64,000 nt of DNA. Source: Rachicladosporium sp. CCFEE 5018 (lineage: Eukaryota > Ascomycota > Dothideomycetes > Cladosporiales > Cladosporiaceae). Numbering within the stretch: position 1 is the stretch's first letter; each line of letters starts with the position of its first letter. Under the pieces are notes generated by a model. That model saw only the letters and a list, made by a program, of their open reading frames with translations, had not been told where the DNA came from and did not search any database. The position numbers and the translations under genes were made by a program. This document shows positions 1 through 11,474 of the stretch, in pieces. The stretch covers positions 1,470,285-1,534,284 of the forward strand of contig KZ111140.1 in assembly GCA_002077045.2 (NCBI GenBank), given 5' to 3'.

Positions 1-1173
1 CTAGCACGCATTGATTCTTGAGTCCTTTGCGACCACTGCCTTCAGCCTCGAGCTCAGGTCCTGGTCGGTCGAGCCCGAGCACGTTCCGCCCGTCGTCTCT
101 CTTCTCACCCGTACGAGGTGGCTGTACTGTGGGTGAGATGCACATGTCCCGCCAGCTTATGCCGCCCTCCTCGCAAGCCGGTGGTCTGCTGATGAATTCG
201 AGTAGGCGTTGTCGCCTCGAGTCGAGCTCTGCTTGCGGCACTGCTTTCCGCGAGATGCTGGCGTAGTCCGTCGGCGACGCAAGAGCGTCCAGATGTTGCG
301 CTGCTTGATGTAGGAGGAAGAATTGCGGCGGAAACAAGATTATACGCCCTTCCTGCGCCAACCTGAGCCATGCTGATGCGGGCAGAAAGCGTGCGGTTGT
401 ATGCTCAAGGCCACCGTCGGGAGTAGGTGTAGGTATCTTGACTTCTGGCGGCTCATCCTGACCACCGGTAGAGTCCGTAAGGGGCGTGCTGGACGATGTT
501 GGTAGGCAGTACACGTACATCTGCGTCGTGAATCGCTTCGGGACATTTGTAGGCGTCACCCATCTCGTGAAGGGTGTGAGGCCATCTGTTGAGCAGCACA
601 ACAGAATCAGCCATGCTCCCTCCCCATGCGCGCAAAACTCCACCTACCTAGATCTGCACTCCCGCCCTTACTTTCCAGCCACTCCCCAAACCTCACCTTG
701 TTTCCATGCACCTCCCTTCGCCCTTTCACCATCTCCTCTTCGCCCAGCTCCAATAACCTACCATCCTTGCCCTTCGCCAACAAGATCCCGCTCTCCTCGA
801 ACGTTTCCCTCACGGCCGCCTCCCGATACGCTCTCCCGTCCACGTGCCTCTCCTTGTTCCCTACAGCAGGTATATTTCGCTCATGGTATGACGACAGATT
901 ACCTCCAGGAAAGACGTGCGCTGAGGCGAAGGAGCTGGAAGCTTTTACGCGTTGGAGAAGCAGGACGTGGTTCTGGGGCGAGAGGAGCAGGACGGAGGAA
1001 GAAGGCGAGGGGACCGCGGGAAATTTGGACTTGGACATTGTAGAAGGCTTGAAGCCGTTTGAGAGGGTTTGAGCGGCGATTGCTGAGCTTTCTGGACTGA
1101 TCGAGGATGCGAAACTCCGGGCACTGTAAGGAGACGTGAGGCGTCGAAGAGGTACGAGACGCAGAGAGCGCAT
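1..1173 (-). CDS. NUDT19-like Nudix hydrolase, 3' end off window
   Basis: Two exons on the minus strand: 648-1173 and 1-585, with an intron at 586-647 (GTAGGT donor, CAACAG acceptor). The first exon starts at the ATG at 1173. Its N-terminus is rich in Arg, Ser and Leu and resembles a mitochondrial presequence. The Nudix box is visible late in exon 1 (REAAVRETFEESGILL), preceded by an FPGG motif and an insertion between the two, as in the NUDT19/RP2 group that hydrolyses CoA or other nucleotide diphosphates. Exon 2 opens with LTPFTRWVTP, a typical continuation in this group, and stays open to base 1, so the C-terminus lies outside the window. The family call is strong. The substrate and the mitochondrial location are inference. 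Confidence 0.85.
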
Positions 1174-2497
1174 AGCGCTACATGATATCGTCTACGCGTC
1201 TTTCATCTTGCGTAGTCTGATACTCGACCTTTACTACGCGGGGACATGTTTGGCCCGACAGCCGAGGCATGGGAGAGCTTGGCTTGTTGAGGTCAGCGCT
1301 GACTGTCGCACCTCCTGGAGCATAGAGAAAGGAAGTCGCAGGTGCTACACCAAATCGCACAAACATGGGTTTGTTGTGCCACCATGCGAATATCTGCGCC
1401 AGCACGACAAGCTGGCCATACTACGCGCGTCAAGATCTTACCTTACCACCATATCCGAACGCCGATGACAGCGCGGCGACATAGCGGTCTATTCACACGC
1501 CTTTGCTATCTCCTATCGTAGCTGCCAGACCGCACGAGGACTACTCTGTGTATGGAGCAGCATACTCGCTCGAACGCTCCTGCGCGCACGCAACGAAGAC
1601 TGGAACACGCTCCTCAGCGATACAACGGGCTGTGCTTATCGACCATGTGTAATCTGCGACCTCTGCCCAGCGGCAGGTAATGCCACGCGTGCCCCTGCAG
1701 CCACGAGATAAGGGATCTTGCGCCGCTGGGATTACACCATACCTTTGCCAATCGCAAGCATCTGCTGATTGCAAGTTTCCACAGCGAACATGTCCATGCT
1801 CTGCCTTCTCTATGCTAAGAGATGCTTGGTGCTCTAGCACGTGGGGAGGAAAGGCTTGGTGAAAGGCTATCTTCGCCAACAGCTTCAGAGTTCGAGAGCT
1901 TACAACAGAGGCGCAATGGTCGTAGCACTACGACGCCTTATTCCACTCCAATCGCTGAGTGGAACCGCGATCGGCACAGTTGTAGCATCCTTCTCTTTTC
2001 TTCCTCAGACTGTCTAAAACATCACACAAAACCTCATTCCACTAGCACGGCTGCTCGGGCCAGGCCTTCGCCAGGCACGATCAGGCCAATCCTCCCGATG
2101 CGAGTCACTGATAAGCATCTGCCATGCCATTTGACGCAACACACGCGTGGCACACACTCCATCAGAGTTTAGCGAAAGCACTCCTTCGCCATCTGCCTCA
2201 TTGTCGCTAAATCGCGCAACTCCGGTCCCCCATTGGTCAATGTCCCATCTATCTCTACAATGATCTCCCCATGGGCGACGACCATGACAGTAAGAGGATG
2301 GCGCGGCACTCGCCTGTGCCGCAACCCACTGTGCTGGGAGGAGGATACTTGATTACCTGCAGCACCCCTTGCCGGCTGGCTTGCGGTACCAGCAGAAACA
2401 ACTCCTGTGCGACGTCGAGCTGCACCTCGAGTACAAGAAGCTTTCACATCCGCACGCGCCTCGCTTTACGTGGCTTGCGCAAGTCCAGACTTCCACG
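1174..2497. other. Divergent intergenic region, Nudix / ammonium transporter
   Basis: No convincing gene is seen. It should hold the promoters of the two divergent neighbours. Short open frames here have no recognisable product and overlap each other on both strands. Several HGATAR-type motifs are present and are listed separately. Confidence 0.6.
1636..2114. promoter_or_regulatory. Cluster of GATA-factor (AreA-type) motifs upstream of the ammonium transporter
   Basis: Motifs matching HGATAR or its complement occur at 1636-1641 (minus strand), 1706-1711, 1867-1872 (minus strand) and 2109-2114. Fungal ammonium permeases are classic targets of the nitrogen GATA activators, so this placement makes sense. 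The motif is short and expected by chance every few hundred bases, so function is inference. Confidence 0.35.
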
Positions 2498-4086
2498 ATG
2501 TCTACCGTCAACCTCGTCACCCCGGACTGGCTCGACACTGGCAACAACAGCTGGCAACTGACCGCAGCATCCCTTGTCGCTCTTCAATCAGTCCCAGGTC
2601 TCTGCCTGTTGTACGCCGGTCTCGTCAAGAAGAAATGGGCCATCAACTCCATGTTCATGGTCTTCTATGCCTTCGCCATGGTCCTCGTTGTCTGGACGAT
2701 TCTTGGTTACGAGGCTGCCTTCGGCGTGAAGATGCTGCCCTTCGTAGGCGTGCCAAAACCTGTGCTGGCTATGAACATGCAGCTGACGCAGAGTACGCTG
2801 CCGAGCGCGAACTTGTCGCAGAACTTTCCGCTGTCGACGATGGTGTATTTTCAATTTGCTTTCGCGGCGATTACCTTGGCACTCATTGCGGGAGCATACT
2901 TGGCTAGAATGAACTTCACGGCTTGGATGATCTTTGTGCCGTTGTGGTTGCTGTTCAGCTACTGCGTTGGAGCTGTAAGTGTCATGAACTCCGACTCCGA
3001 TCGCACGTCAATCACGCTAACCACTGTACAGTACAGCATCTGGGGCGGTGGCTTCCTCTTTCAGATGGGCGTGATCGACTACTCTGGAGGCTATGTCATT
3101 CATCTCTCCTCTGGCACCGCAGGTTTCGTCGGTGCATGGTGGATAGGACCCCGACTGCAATCTGATCGCAAGAATTTCCAGCCTAACAACATCCTCTTCG
3201 TAATGCTTGGCGCTGGTATTCTTTGGATCGGCTGGAACGGGTTCAACGGAGGTGTAAGTTGCTGTTCATTCACTCCGAGTCGACCCATAACTGACAGTAC
3301 CCTGTCTAGGATCCGTATGCCGCCTCCCCCGACGCCGGCGTCGCAGTACTCAACACCAATCTCTGCACAGCCGTCAGCCTCCTGACCTGGACTTGCATGG
3401 ACTTGATCTTCTACCGCAAGCCCTCAATTATCGGCGCCATCAACGGCATGATTACTGGCCTCGTTGGCATCACGCCCGCAGCAGGCGTTGTGGCAGGCTG
3501 GGGCGCTATAATCATTGGTGTGTGCACTGGTATCATTCCATGGATTAGCATGAACATCGCGGGCAAGAGGATGAGGTTGTTCACGCATCACGTGGACGAT
3601 ACGTTGGGCATCACGCACACGCATATGGTCGCCGGATCGCTGGGCGGGTTCTTGGTGGGCTTGTTTGCCACTAGCGAAGGCTGCGCTGCTTTCGGCATCA
3701 CCAACCCGGGAGGCGCCATCGACGGCAACGGCAAGCAAGTTTGGCTGCAGATCGTGGGCATCTTGTTCGTCGTCGGGTGGAACGCAGTGTGGACTTCGCT
3801 CATCATGTGCTTCATTAAATATGTTTGTCGCGTTCCACTGAGGATGAGCGAGGAGGACATGCTGATTGGAGACGATGCCATTCATGGCGAGGAAGCTTAC
3901 TGCTTCTCCGATGATGTGGACGGGTTGGTCCCGACTATCACCCAGGAGCAGCGGGCGCATGAAAGGATGAGCCATGATGCTGAGAGGGTGAGAGTCCTTG
4001 TGGGCAGAGATGTGGAGATGGGTAACGGCAGTGGTAACAGCGGAGAGCATGGCAAGATTGATGGAGGTGAGGTCAAGATGGACTGA
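2498..4086 (+). CDS. Ammonium transporter of the Mep/Amt family
   Basis: Three exons, 2498-2974, 3032-3253 and 3310-4086, give 491 residues. Both introns are 56-57 bp with GTAAGT donors. The protein is a polytopic plasma-membrane channel-like transporter for ammonium. Family marks include the N-terminal hydrophobic segment ending LLYAGLVKKKWAINS, the stretch CVGAYSIWGGGFL across the first splice, VIHLSSGTAGFVGAWWIGPR, WIGWNGFNGGDPYAA across the second splice, and a late THTHMVAGSLGGFLVGLFAT. The hydrophilic C-tail of about 90 residues is acidic, as usual in fungal Mep proteins. The ATG at 2498 gives the usual short extracellular N-terminus; the frame is open further upstream, so a longer form cannot be excluded. 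Regulation by nitrogen supply is likely, given the GATA motifs upstream. Confidence 0.95.
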
Positions 4087-5109
4087 TAAGGAGGGGAATC
4101 TGTTGGTGTGAGCTTCTGAGATACCTGAGCATTGTGCAGACCGCTGCGAACCCGACCCGATGCATCTGCGTGTCCCAAACTGCGTCTTCCTTGCCTGCCG
4201 CTTGCTGACACGCGTGCCGGAGTCGAGCCGCTTTGATCACTCATCAAGGTGCTCGTTCTTGATAACATCCCGATGTCGTCAATTGTTTCTCACCTCCCCA
4301 TACATCATCTTGCGATTTGCGTGCTTGCACTCGTTCCTCTGTCGGACTCTTTTCTCGCTGTCGCCGTCCCCGTTCATCGTGCTATTTACAATCTCGCAAG
4401 ACGCGTTCGATCACGGTACTGTAGAAACCCTCTCTCGGGTGGTTGCACGCTTGTTGCGTCCGCAACAGCACGTCAATGCCAGTTGATGCATGAGTTCCGC
4501 TGCTCGATCATCTAAGCGCAAACTGGGAGGCCCAAGGCGTCATCTGGCTCGCCGACTCAACGACTGCTGCTTCAGAAGCCTCAGGCACACTGCAAGGCAC
4601 GGACAATGGCAGGGCCGCGACTTCTCGACTCCACTTGAGCTTCCATAGCTGCGAAGTCGGTACTTGCACGTATTTGGAATGATGGAGCTTCAGCATGACG
4701 TTCTTGAGATCTACAGACTGCAATGCTATCGGCTGGAGAAAGTGGCTGCTTGGATGTGGATATTGGCCTACACCAACAAGGGACTGAGATGTGGCCCGGC
4801 AGCTGCTCCGTCTCCTCGAGAGCACCGAGATGCATATTTGCTCAAACCCGACTCTGAGCGGTCGAGACAGCCGGCACCTAGCGGAGTTAGATACGCTCAG
4901 AGAGTGATGGGCGCTGACCAGCGATCGCCCACCTGGAACGGTAAGTGTATCCGCTATTTGACATCACTTTCTGGACCACGGAACCTTTGGCCCTTCAATG
5001 GCGGGGTCAATAATATATGCCTTTCTTGTCCCCTAACAGTGTGTCCTTCTTCTCTACAATTCACTCCTCCAAGTCCATTCCGATCATACTCACAACCAAC
5101 ATTACAATC
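4087..5109. other. Intergenic, no gene seen
   Basis: About 1 kb between the ammonium transporter and the GFA-family gene. Only overlapping short frames without recognisable similarity are present. The last part, from about 5030, is C/T-rich and is probably the promoter and 5' leader of the next gene. Confidence 0.5.
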
Positions 5110-5698
5110 ATGTCCAAGACCTACGATGCAAAGTGCCACTGCGGCCACCACCAGTGGCAGTGGACCCTAGAGGCCGACAAGCAAGCACATATCCTTTGGT
5201 ACGATATTCGTTTCTAGGCTTGAAAGCGCCTCGCGTCGTCGTTAGACGTGGCGAGGCTCTAGTTAATCTCCTTACTAACCGTACCCAGCCATTGCGATAC
5301 CTGCAAGATCCTCTCCGGCAGCGTCTACACCCTCAACCAGATCGTGCCCAAGTCCGCTCTCAAGATCACCGCCGGCGGCGAGCCCTCCAAGTACTCGTAC
5401 AAGGGCGACTCCGGCAACAGCGTGGACTGCTACTACTGCCCTCACTGCACTACGCACATCTACCACCACCAGTACGTTTACACCCAGCATGACTCGAGAC
5501 TGAGGGATGTGTAAGGAGCGACGGCAGACTGACAATCACAACAGGCAAGTCATGGGCCCAGACACCATTATCGCGAGGACCGGTATCCCCGCTGAGGCAA
5601 GGAAGTCCTTCCCCGTTGGCGCCGAGATCTACGGCAAGGCGAAGTTGAGCTGGGAGCCCGAGATTGCGCAGACCTTTGAGACTCTACCTCCATCATAG
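5110..5698 (+). CDS. GFA-family (glutathione-dependent formaldehyde-activating enzyme-like) protein
   Basis: Three exons, 5110-5198, 5289-5471 and 5545-5698, give 141 residues. The spliced product carries CHCGHH near the N-terminus, CHCDTCKILSGS across the first junction and CYYCPHCTTHIYHHQ before the second. These are the zinc-binding cysteine sets of the GFA/DUF636 Mss4-like fold. Family members bind zinc, and some were described as glutathione-dependent formaldehyde-activating enzymes, though many fungal paralogues have unknown substrates. Introns are 90 and 73 bp with GT-AG ends. It lies next to an aldehyde dehydrogenase on the same strand, which hints at aldehyde handling but proves nothing. 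Confidence 0.88.
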
Positions 5699-6255
5699 AT
5701 CAATCAGAGCTGAGTGCTTGCGCGCAGTATGCTATCCGTTATTGACGGCCGCACGCGCGGAGAAAAGAAGGAGCAATGGATGACTCGTAGGAGATGAGAA
5801 TATAACGAGCAACATACTACCTTCCTCTGCAACTCCCATGCTCTCCGCGCAGAAGCATCCCGCCTGTATGCTCACACTTGCATGCTCTCCGGGCTCGGCT
5901 CCTACCAAGCTTGTTGCATGATGTCTTGTTCATGTATCAAATATTTCCTATTCGAAGCCCGAATCCGCCCCGCCACCCCGCATGTCCAGCTCTCTACACC
6001 TGTCCTTGATATTTGCCGCTCTGCAGCTCCGGAAGCCAATGACCGCACTTTTCCACAGAACACCATCACGTCGTTGCAACGCGGCGGGGCTAGACATTGG
6101 CGAACGTCCAGGCTCTTCGACACGGTAAGCAGAGAGTAAGATACTTCGCATCATTACCATATTCCTCGCGCTCTCACCGTCCCTACATCCCTTCTCGAGC
6201 TCCATCACCACTATCTCGCCTTCGTGCCTGATCGCCTTCATCTTCACCACTCATC
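5699..6255. other. Intergenic, probable promoter of the aldehyde dehydrogenase
   Basis: No gene is seen. The final ~120 bases before 6256 are pyrimidine-rich, typical of fungal core promoters and leaders. Confidence 0.5.
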
Positions 6256-7719
6256 ATGGCCACCAACGGCAGCCACACCAATGGCAGCGCTGCTCTCTCC
6301 GGACCAGTGCCACTCTGGATCAATGGCAAAGAAGTCACCACCGAGACGACATTCGATGTCATCAGTCCCAGCACAAGCGAGAAGCTCTGGTCTGCCTCCG
6401 GCGCCACTCCCAAGGAAGCCCACCAAGCCATCTCCGCCGCAGCAACAGCGTTCAAGACCTGGCGCAACACCAAGCCCGCCGCAATCCGCACCATCCTCCT
6501 CAAAGCCGCTGACATCCTCGAGAAACGCCAAGGTGAAGCTGCGGAGTTCATGAAGAAAGAGACTGGCGCACTAGACGGCTTCGTAGGCTTCAACGTCCAC
6601 GGCACAGCAGAGAACATCCGTGATGTAGCGGGCAGGATATCAGGAATCTACGGCCAGATACCCTCGGTGCAGGGCGATGGACAGGCAGCCTTCATCTTCA
6701 AGGAGCCATACGGCGTCATCCTCGCCATCGCACCCTGGAACGCGCCCGTCATCCTCGGCGTGCGCTCCTTCCTCTACGCCATAGCCGCAGGCAACACCGT
6801 CGTCTTCAAAGGCTCCGAGCTCTCCCCTCGCTTGTTTTGGTTCCTCGGCTCCATCTTCCACGAAGCCGGTCTCCCCGCCGGCGTGCTAAACGTCCTCTAC
6901 CACCGCCCCGCCGACGCCGCAGAAGTAACAAACACCCTGATTGAAGCGCCAGAGGTCCGCAAAGTCAACTTCACCGGCAGCACAGCAGTAGGCTCCATCA
7001 TCGCGTCCAAAGCCGGCAAAGAGCTCAAACCCGTGCTCATGGAGCTCGGCGGCAAGGCCTCGGCCATCGTCTGCGAAGACGCCGAGATCGAGAACGCGGC
7101 GTTTCAATGCGCGCTAGGCAGTTTTCTGCACGCTGGGCAGATCTGCATGGCTACTGAGCGGATTTTGGTACATCACAGCATCATCGACAAGTTTGGCGAG
7201 GCGCTCAAAGGCGCCGTGGAGAAAGTGTATGCGAAAGAAGGCGAGGCGCCGGTGCTGGTTGCGAAAGCGACAGTGGAGAAGAACCAGAAGTTGTTGAAGG
7301 ATGCCGTGGATAAGGGCGCGAAAGTCATGTACGGTGATGTGAGCGCGAAGGAGGATAGTGCGTACAGGATTCGCCCGGTGATTATCCAGGACGTGAAGAA
7401 GGAGATGGACATCTTCTACACGGAGTCGTTTGGCCCTAGCGTCTCGCTCATATCGGTGCAGTCTGACGAGGAGGCGATCGAGATTGCTAATGATACGGAC
7501 TACGGGCTTAGTGGAGCGGTGTTTACGGAGAGTCTGGGACGGGGGTTGAAGATCGCGAGAGCGGTGGAGTCAGGTGCTGTGCACATCAATAGCATGACTG
7601 TGCATGATGAGGCTGGACTGCCGCATGGAGGCGTGAAGAAGAGTGGGTGGGGACGGTTCAATGCTGAGTGGGGACTGGATGAGTTTCTGCGGATCAAGAC
7701 TGTGACTTATATGATGTAG
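6256..7719 (+). CDS. NAD(P)-dependent aldehyde dehydrogenase, salicylaldehyde/vanillin dehydrogenase-like
   Basis: Intronless gene of 487 residues, the usual family length. It oxidises an aldehyde to the acid. Visible motifs are PWNAPV with the oxyanion-hole Asn at about 162, FTGSTAVG in the cofactor-binding domain, ELGGKA with the general-base Glu at about 263, GQICMATERI with the catalytic Cys at about 297, and ESFGPSVSLI. The C-terminal HGGVKKSGWGR is also typical. The combination resembles bacterial and fungal salicylaldehyde or vanillin dehydrogenases rather than the classic acetaldehyde enzymes; substrate is inference. There is no obvious targeting signal, so it is probably cytosolic. 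It converges with the flavohaemoglobin gene with a spacer of only 131 bp. Confidence 0.93.
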   Translation: MATNGSHTNGSAALSGPVPLWINGKEVTTETTFDVISPSTSEKLWSASGATPKEAHQAISAAATAFKTWRNTKPAAIRTILLKAADILEKRQGEAAEFMKKETGALDGFVGFNVHGTAENIRDVAGRISGIYGQIPSVQGDGQAAFIFKEPYGVILAIAPWNAPVILGVRSFLYAIAAGNTVVFKGSELSPRLFWFLGSIFHEAGLPAGVLNVLYHRPADAAEVTNTLIEAPEVRKVNFTGSTAVGSIIASKAGKELKPVLMELGGKASAIVCEDAEIENAAFQCALGSFLHAGQICMATERILVHHSIIDKFGEALKGAVEKVYAKEGEAPVLVAKATVEKNQKLLKDAVDKGAKVMYGDVSAKEDSAYRIRPVIIQDVKKEMDIFYTESFGPSVSLISVQSDEEAIEIANDTDYGLSGAVFTESLGRGLKIARAVESGAVHINSMTVHDEAGLPHGGVKKSGWGRFNAEWGLDEFLRIKTVTYMM

Positions 7720-7850
7720 ACTGTACATGTATGGTGTAACGGCAGATGTACCATTTCCTTCCATCACCTTTGGCATGGTGAATCATGCGGCAGAGTCCTC
7801 CGTCGCCACACGAGACTACAACGATAGGAGCGAGCTTCGCGACCAGGATT

Positions 7851-9098
7851 CTACAACGGCGTAGGCCCAGTCCCAAACACCTCCATGTTAATCCTGTCTT
7901 GCCCAACACCCATGTCCAGTAGGCTCGTCCCGATCACTCGCATGAACTTTTCCGTCCCACAGACAAAGTACTCCGTCCTCTCATCATCCAGACAAAGATC
8001 CCGCTCCTTATCCAGTATGCGCAAATCCGCGTTCCCAGCGAAATGATAGTCCACGCCCTTGACATCTTGTCCATCAACCGGCGTCCCAATGAACACGGCC
8101 GATGTGACATTCGCGTGCATCTCCGTCGCCGCTCGAATCTCGTCGCCAAATGCTCTGACGCCAGTTGTACGCGCACGGTGGATGAAGCTGATGCGTCTCG
8201 AGGACTTGCGCGCGAGCAGAGAGTTGAGCATGGCTATCATGGGCGTGGCGCCTACGCCGCTGCAGATAAGGACCACTGGCGCGGTACTCGAGGCCGCTAG
8301 ATCGAGGTAGAACTCCCCTGCCGGGCGAGAAACGGCAATGATATCGCCTTCCTGTCTCTCGTCGTGGAGTAAGTTGCTGACGTAACCTGGATGCTCTCGG
8401 GCATTCGAGCTGTCGATCTGCCGTCCAGAGTGGCGACTCACGCTGATGCGATAGCATTCGGGGTGTGGCGCGTCGCTGAGTGAGTACTGGCGGGGTTGCG
8501 AGTACCCGAGACGAGGCACGTGAGTCTTGACGGATATGTACTGGCCTGGTAGAAATCCTGGCAGAGCCTCGCCATCAATTGGCTCAAGATAGAAGGAGAT
8601 GATCTCGCTGGACTCGGGGACCTTTCTCGCGATGCGGAAGTGACGCCAATCGCGCCACCCTTCAGCATCGCCGTACATTCGAGCTTCACGATTACTCATG
8701 ATATTCGCCAGCTGCCAGTACGCCGCTTCCCAAGCCTCCAGCACATCCGGCATCAACGCAGCACCGAGTACCGTGCCCATCGCGCGGAGCAGATACGTGC
8801 CCACGACTTCGTAATGCTGTGGCTGCACGTACAAGCTCGCGTGCTTGTGGCAGATCTTCTCGACCGTCGGGCTGAGGACGCCCAGGTCGTCGATGTGAGT
8901 AGCATACGCGAGTAGCGCCCCGGCTAAAGCTTGCGATTGATGGCCGGTGACTTGATTGGTGTGGTTGAAAATGTTGTTCAGGTCGGGGACTTCGTTCAGC
9001 ATGGTGCCGTAGAACTCGCTAGTGATCGCCGTGCCATGTTCCTGGAGGATAGGCGCTGTCGAGCGCACGATTTCGATTTGTGACGGTGTTAGTGGCAT
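7851..9098 (-). CDS. Flavohaemoglobin (nitric oxide dioxygenase)
   Basis: Intronless, 415 residues. It converts NO plus O2 to nitrate with NAD(P)H. The N-terminal globin domain shows Tyr B10 at about residue 30, Gln E7 at about 54 and the proximal His in KHASL at about 86. The FAD domain has RQYSLSDAP, and the NAD domain has CSGVGATPMIAML. The C-terminal EVFGTGP is the family end motif. It is slightly longer than the ~400-residue norm because of small insertions in the reductase part. The start at 9098 gives the standard MPLTPSQIEIV beginning. It acts in the cytosol and often in mitochondria of fungi; no presequence is seen here. Confidence 0.96.
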   Translation of the reverse strand: MPLTPSQIEIVRSTAPILQEHGTAITSEFYGTMLNEVPDLNNIFNHTNQVTGHQSQALAGALLAYATHIDDLGVLSPTVEKICHKHASLYVQPQHYEVVGTYLLRAMGTVLGAALMPDVLEAWEAAYWQLANIMSNREARMYGDAEGWRDWRHFRIARKVPESSEIISFYLEPIDGEALPGFLPGQYISVKTHVPRLGYSQPRQYSLSDAPHPECYRISVSRHSGRQIDSSNAREHPGYVSNLLHDERQEGDIIAVSRPAGEFYLDLAASSTAPVVLICSGVGATPMIAMLNSLLARKSSRRISFIHRARTTGVRAFGDEIRAATEMHANVTSAVFIGTPVDGQDVKGVDYHFAGNADLRILDKERDLCLDDERTEYFVCGTEKFMRVIGTSLLDMGVGQDRINMEVFGTGPTPL

Positions 9099-9657
9099 CT
9101 TGAGTTATGGTATGATGAGACCGCAGTGATCATCCCAATCGCAATCCAGCGTGGGTCCATCGTCTTATATGCATCTCACCTGGTCCATACTAGCAGTCAC
9201 CGCGGAAATGTATTGTATTGTCGGGACTGTACGGTCTGGTCATACGATGCGATGGCGCATGGTTGACAAGAGCGTGGTCCAAGCGGTTTGACCTCCCTCG
9301 ATGATCGACTCTTTACAGCCATTGGGCTTAGACGTCCAGTCGGAAGATGCATTTAGTATTCGTGCGGTTTCTCGCAGCGTGGACCGCTTCAGTATCGCAT
9401 AACGATAGGCATGTGCTCGCACGTTGACATGTAGTGGTGGCCGGTAGAGAACGGAAGATGTCGACGTTGGTCCGAACATGCCAGGGATGTGCCCGCCGCT
9501 AGGAAACGATGAACTCCACGTTCAGCCGCGACTTGGTCATGTTGCCAGTTTTGGAACATGCATGCGCGTGTACGACGACACTCGCGGACGTCTCACCATG
9601 TAGGCTCGACATCAACAGCCTGGGACAATGTAGGTAAGCATGTTCGTGAAGAAATGC
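9099..9657. other. Intergenic, flavohaemoglobin promoter and Pex2 3' region
   Basis: No gene is seen in these 559 bases. Confidence 0.5.
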
Positions 9658-11115
9658 TCACCGCTCATCCTGGTCCCTCTCAGCAGTGCTGCAGGGTTCG
9701 TCCGCCGGCTCGGCATTATCATCTATACTCCACTCGGCGCCCTCCTCGTACTCCTCGAAAGGCATAGGATGTACCTCAGATAACGGTGTCTCGTCTCCAT
9801 CCTCTTCGTCCACCTCCTTCTCATCTTCAACATCTTCTGCAAATGCCACGCTTTTCCGGCTGCCTCGTCTCTCTTTGCTGACTGCCGAATTTTCACTCAC
9901 AGCCCGCCTATTCTCTTCAACCACATCCCCGTTCCAAGGCCTACAAGCCTTCACCGCTGTCTCTCCACATCGTAGACAAGTCCAGCCATCGCCCTCTTCG
10001 GCTGCAATCCGCTGCGCAATACAGATGTAGCAGTAGATGCACCCACATGGTATCGTCTCGTAAGGATTCGCGATATCCGTCGCCGCGCTTCCAATGATCC
10101 CACCGCTCTGCCCAGCAGAAGCCAACATGTCCTGCTCGCTCTGCCCACCAACCGGATTCTGATCCTGATAGCAAATTGCACACGTCCGTTCGGGCAGGAA
10201 AGCCAGTTCGCCAGTCTGCACATCCTCCTCCATCTCCTTACTTGCCGCGCTTCCTCCAAATCGCATAGCCGATAGCCGTGACCAGAACTTCTTCCACATC
10301 CCCCCCGCTAGCCTCCTCCACCTCCCCACTCCCACAAGCGGCAGCAAGAACAGCAGAAACTCCGTAAATGCATGCCACACTAGTTGTCTGTTGAGGTACT
10401 CAAAACTCACTTCCCTCCCGCCCAGTCCCTTGAGCGGCACAAGTCGTAATCTCAACAATCGATCAGTCAAAGATCTATACCGTCCATTCACCAAGAAAAC
10501 CAAGAACCCTGCAAACGCAGCAACCTGATGCGCCTGTGTCACCCAGTTCGTAGCCCTCGCAGCCCTTCTCGCCCACACCTCCTCTTCCCTCGCTTCATCC
10601 TCTTTGCGTGAGACCCAACCTTCCCACTTCCCCCATCCATACGCCCCACCAACAGTGATCATGCCATGAAGTCCTCGTTGCCAGCGCGTCGCTTCGTCCC
10701 AGACGCCTCTCATCCCATCCTTGCTGCGCCCGTCTTTGTACCCTAAGCCTTGTAGACTAGCGCCATGACTCCCCCCTCTATCCCACACACTCAATTTCCA
10801 CAGCACAGCCTTCAGCCCCAATTCGACTTCCTCCCGCCAGTCCTCAGTCCAGTGCGCATTCAGGAGTTTCAATCCCTCGGAAAATTGCGTGGTGAGGAGG
10901 GACAGGAGCTCAGTGTCTAGGAGCTCGGCGTCTAGCTGCGTGACGCGCGGGGAGGGAGAGGTGCCGAGAGGATTGCTGAGAGTCGTGAGGACTGGGGAGT
11001 TGTTGAGGCGGGTGGGGAGTATAGAGGGGGGTTTGGGTGGTGGAGAGGAGGGTGGGGAGGAGGTAGCGGCGTGGCGGGCAAAGATGCGCGCTTGGGCGGC
11101 GGCGAAGGCGCTCAT
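9658..11115 (-). CDS. PEX2: Peroxin 2, RING E3 ligase subunit of the peroxisomal import machinery
   Basis: Single exon, 485 residues. The Pex2/Pex12 N-terminal domain starts near residue 55 (VTQLDAELLDTELLSLL), followed by hydrophobic stretches around 200-212 and 245-265 that would anchor it in the peroxisomal membrane. The RING spans about 312-383: CAIC, then PCGCIYCYIC, then CLRC. A Cys (359) stands where many RINGs have the His of CGH. Pex2 works with Pex10 and Pex12 to ubiquitinate the Pex5 receptor for recycling. The C-terminal 90 residues are acidic and low complexity. The start at 11115 is the first ATG of the open frame. Confidence 0.9.
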   Translation of the reverse strand: MSAFAAAQARIFARHAATSSPPSSPPPKPPSILPTRLNNSPVLTTLSNPLGTSPSPRVTQLDAELLDTELLSLLTTQFSEGLKLLNAHWTEDWREEVELGLKAVLWKLSVWDRGGSHGASLQGLGYKDGRSKDGMRGVWDEATRWQRGLHGMITVGGAYGWGKWEGWVSRKEDEAREEEVWARRAARATNWVTQAHQVAAFAGFLVFLVNGRYRSLTDRLLRLRLVPLKGLGGREVSFEYLNRQLVWHAFTEFLLFLLPLVGVGRWRRLAGGMWKKFWSRLSAMRFGGSAASKEMEEDVQTGELAFLPERTCAICYQDQNPVGGQSEQDMLASAGQSGGIIGSAATDIANPYETIPCGCIYCYICIAQRIAAEEGDGWTCLRCGETAVKACRPWNGDVVEENRRAVSENSAVSKERRGSRKSVAFAEDVEDEKEVDEEDGDETPLSEVHPMPFEEYEEGAEWSIDDNAEPADEPCSTAERDQDER

Positions 11116-11474
11116 CGCATTGCTGAGGGGATGACCGACATAGTGGGTGGCCCACGCGAGTAATTGGAGAGGCGCATCTTGATCTCACGCGTCGATCAGT
11201 GCCAAGGTACCGAGGTATCAGCCGCTGAGTCAGCCTCTGGAGAAGCCAACGCGAACGAGTCCTTCGACAGAGCACTAGAGATGAAGCATGTCAAGGATGA
11301 GGTGAGGAGGCGAGAGGAAGCCATAGCAGTTCTGCTGTGTGTGCAGCTTTTCGTAACATATGTATCACCTCCCGAGTGTCCTCTACATGTCTTTGTTCGG
11401 CCCTCGCCTTAACCTTCGCATAATCATTCCACCACATGCTCTTTCGCCACTACACAATCCGAGCATCTCCCTCT
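11116..11474. other. Intergenic, Pex2 promoter and UGP 3' region
   Basis: No gene is seen in these 359 bases. The segment separates two genes on the minus strand. Confidence 0.5.
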
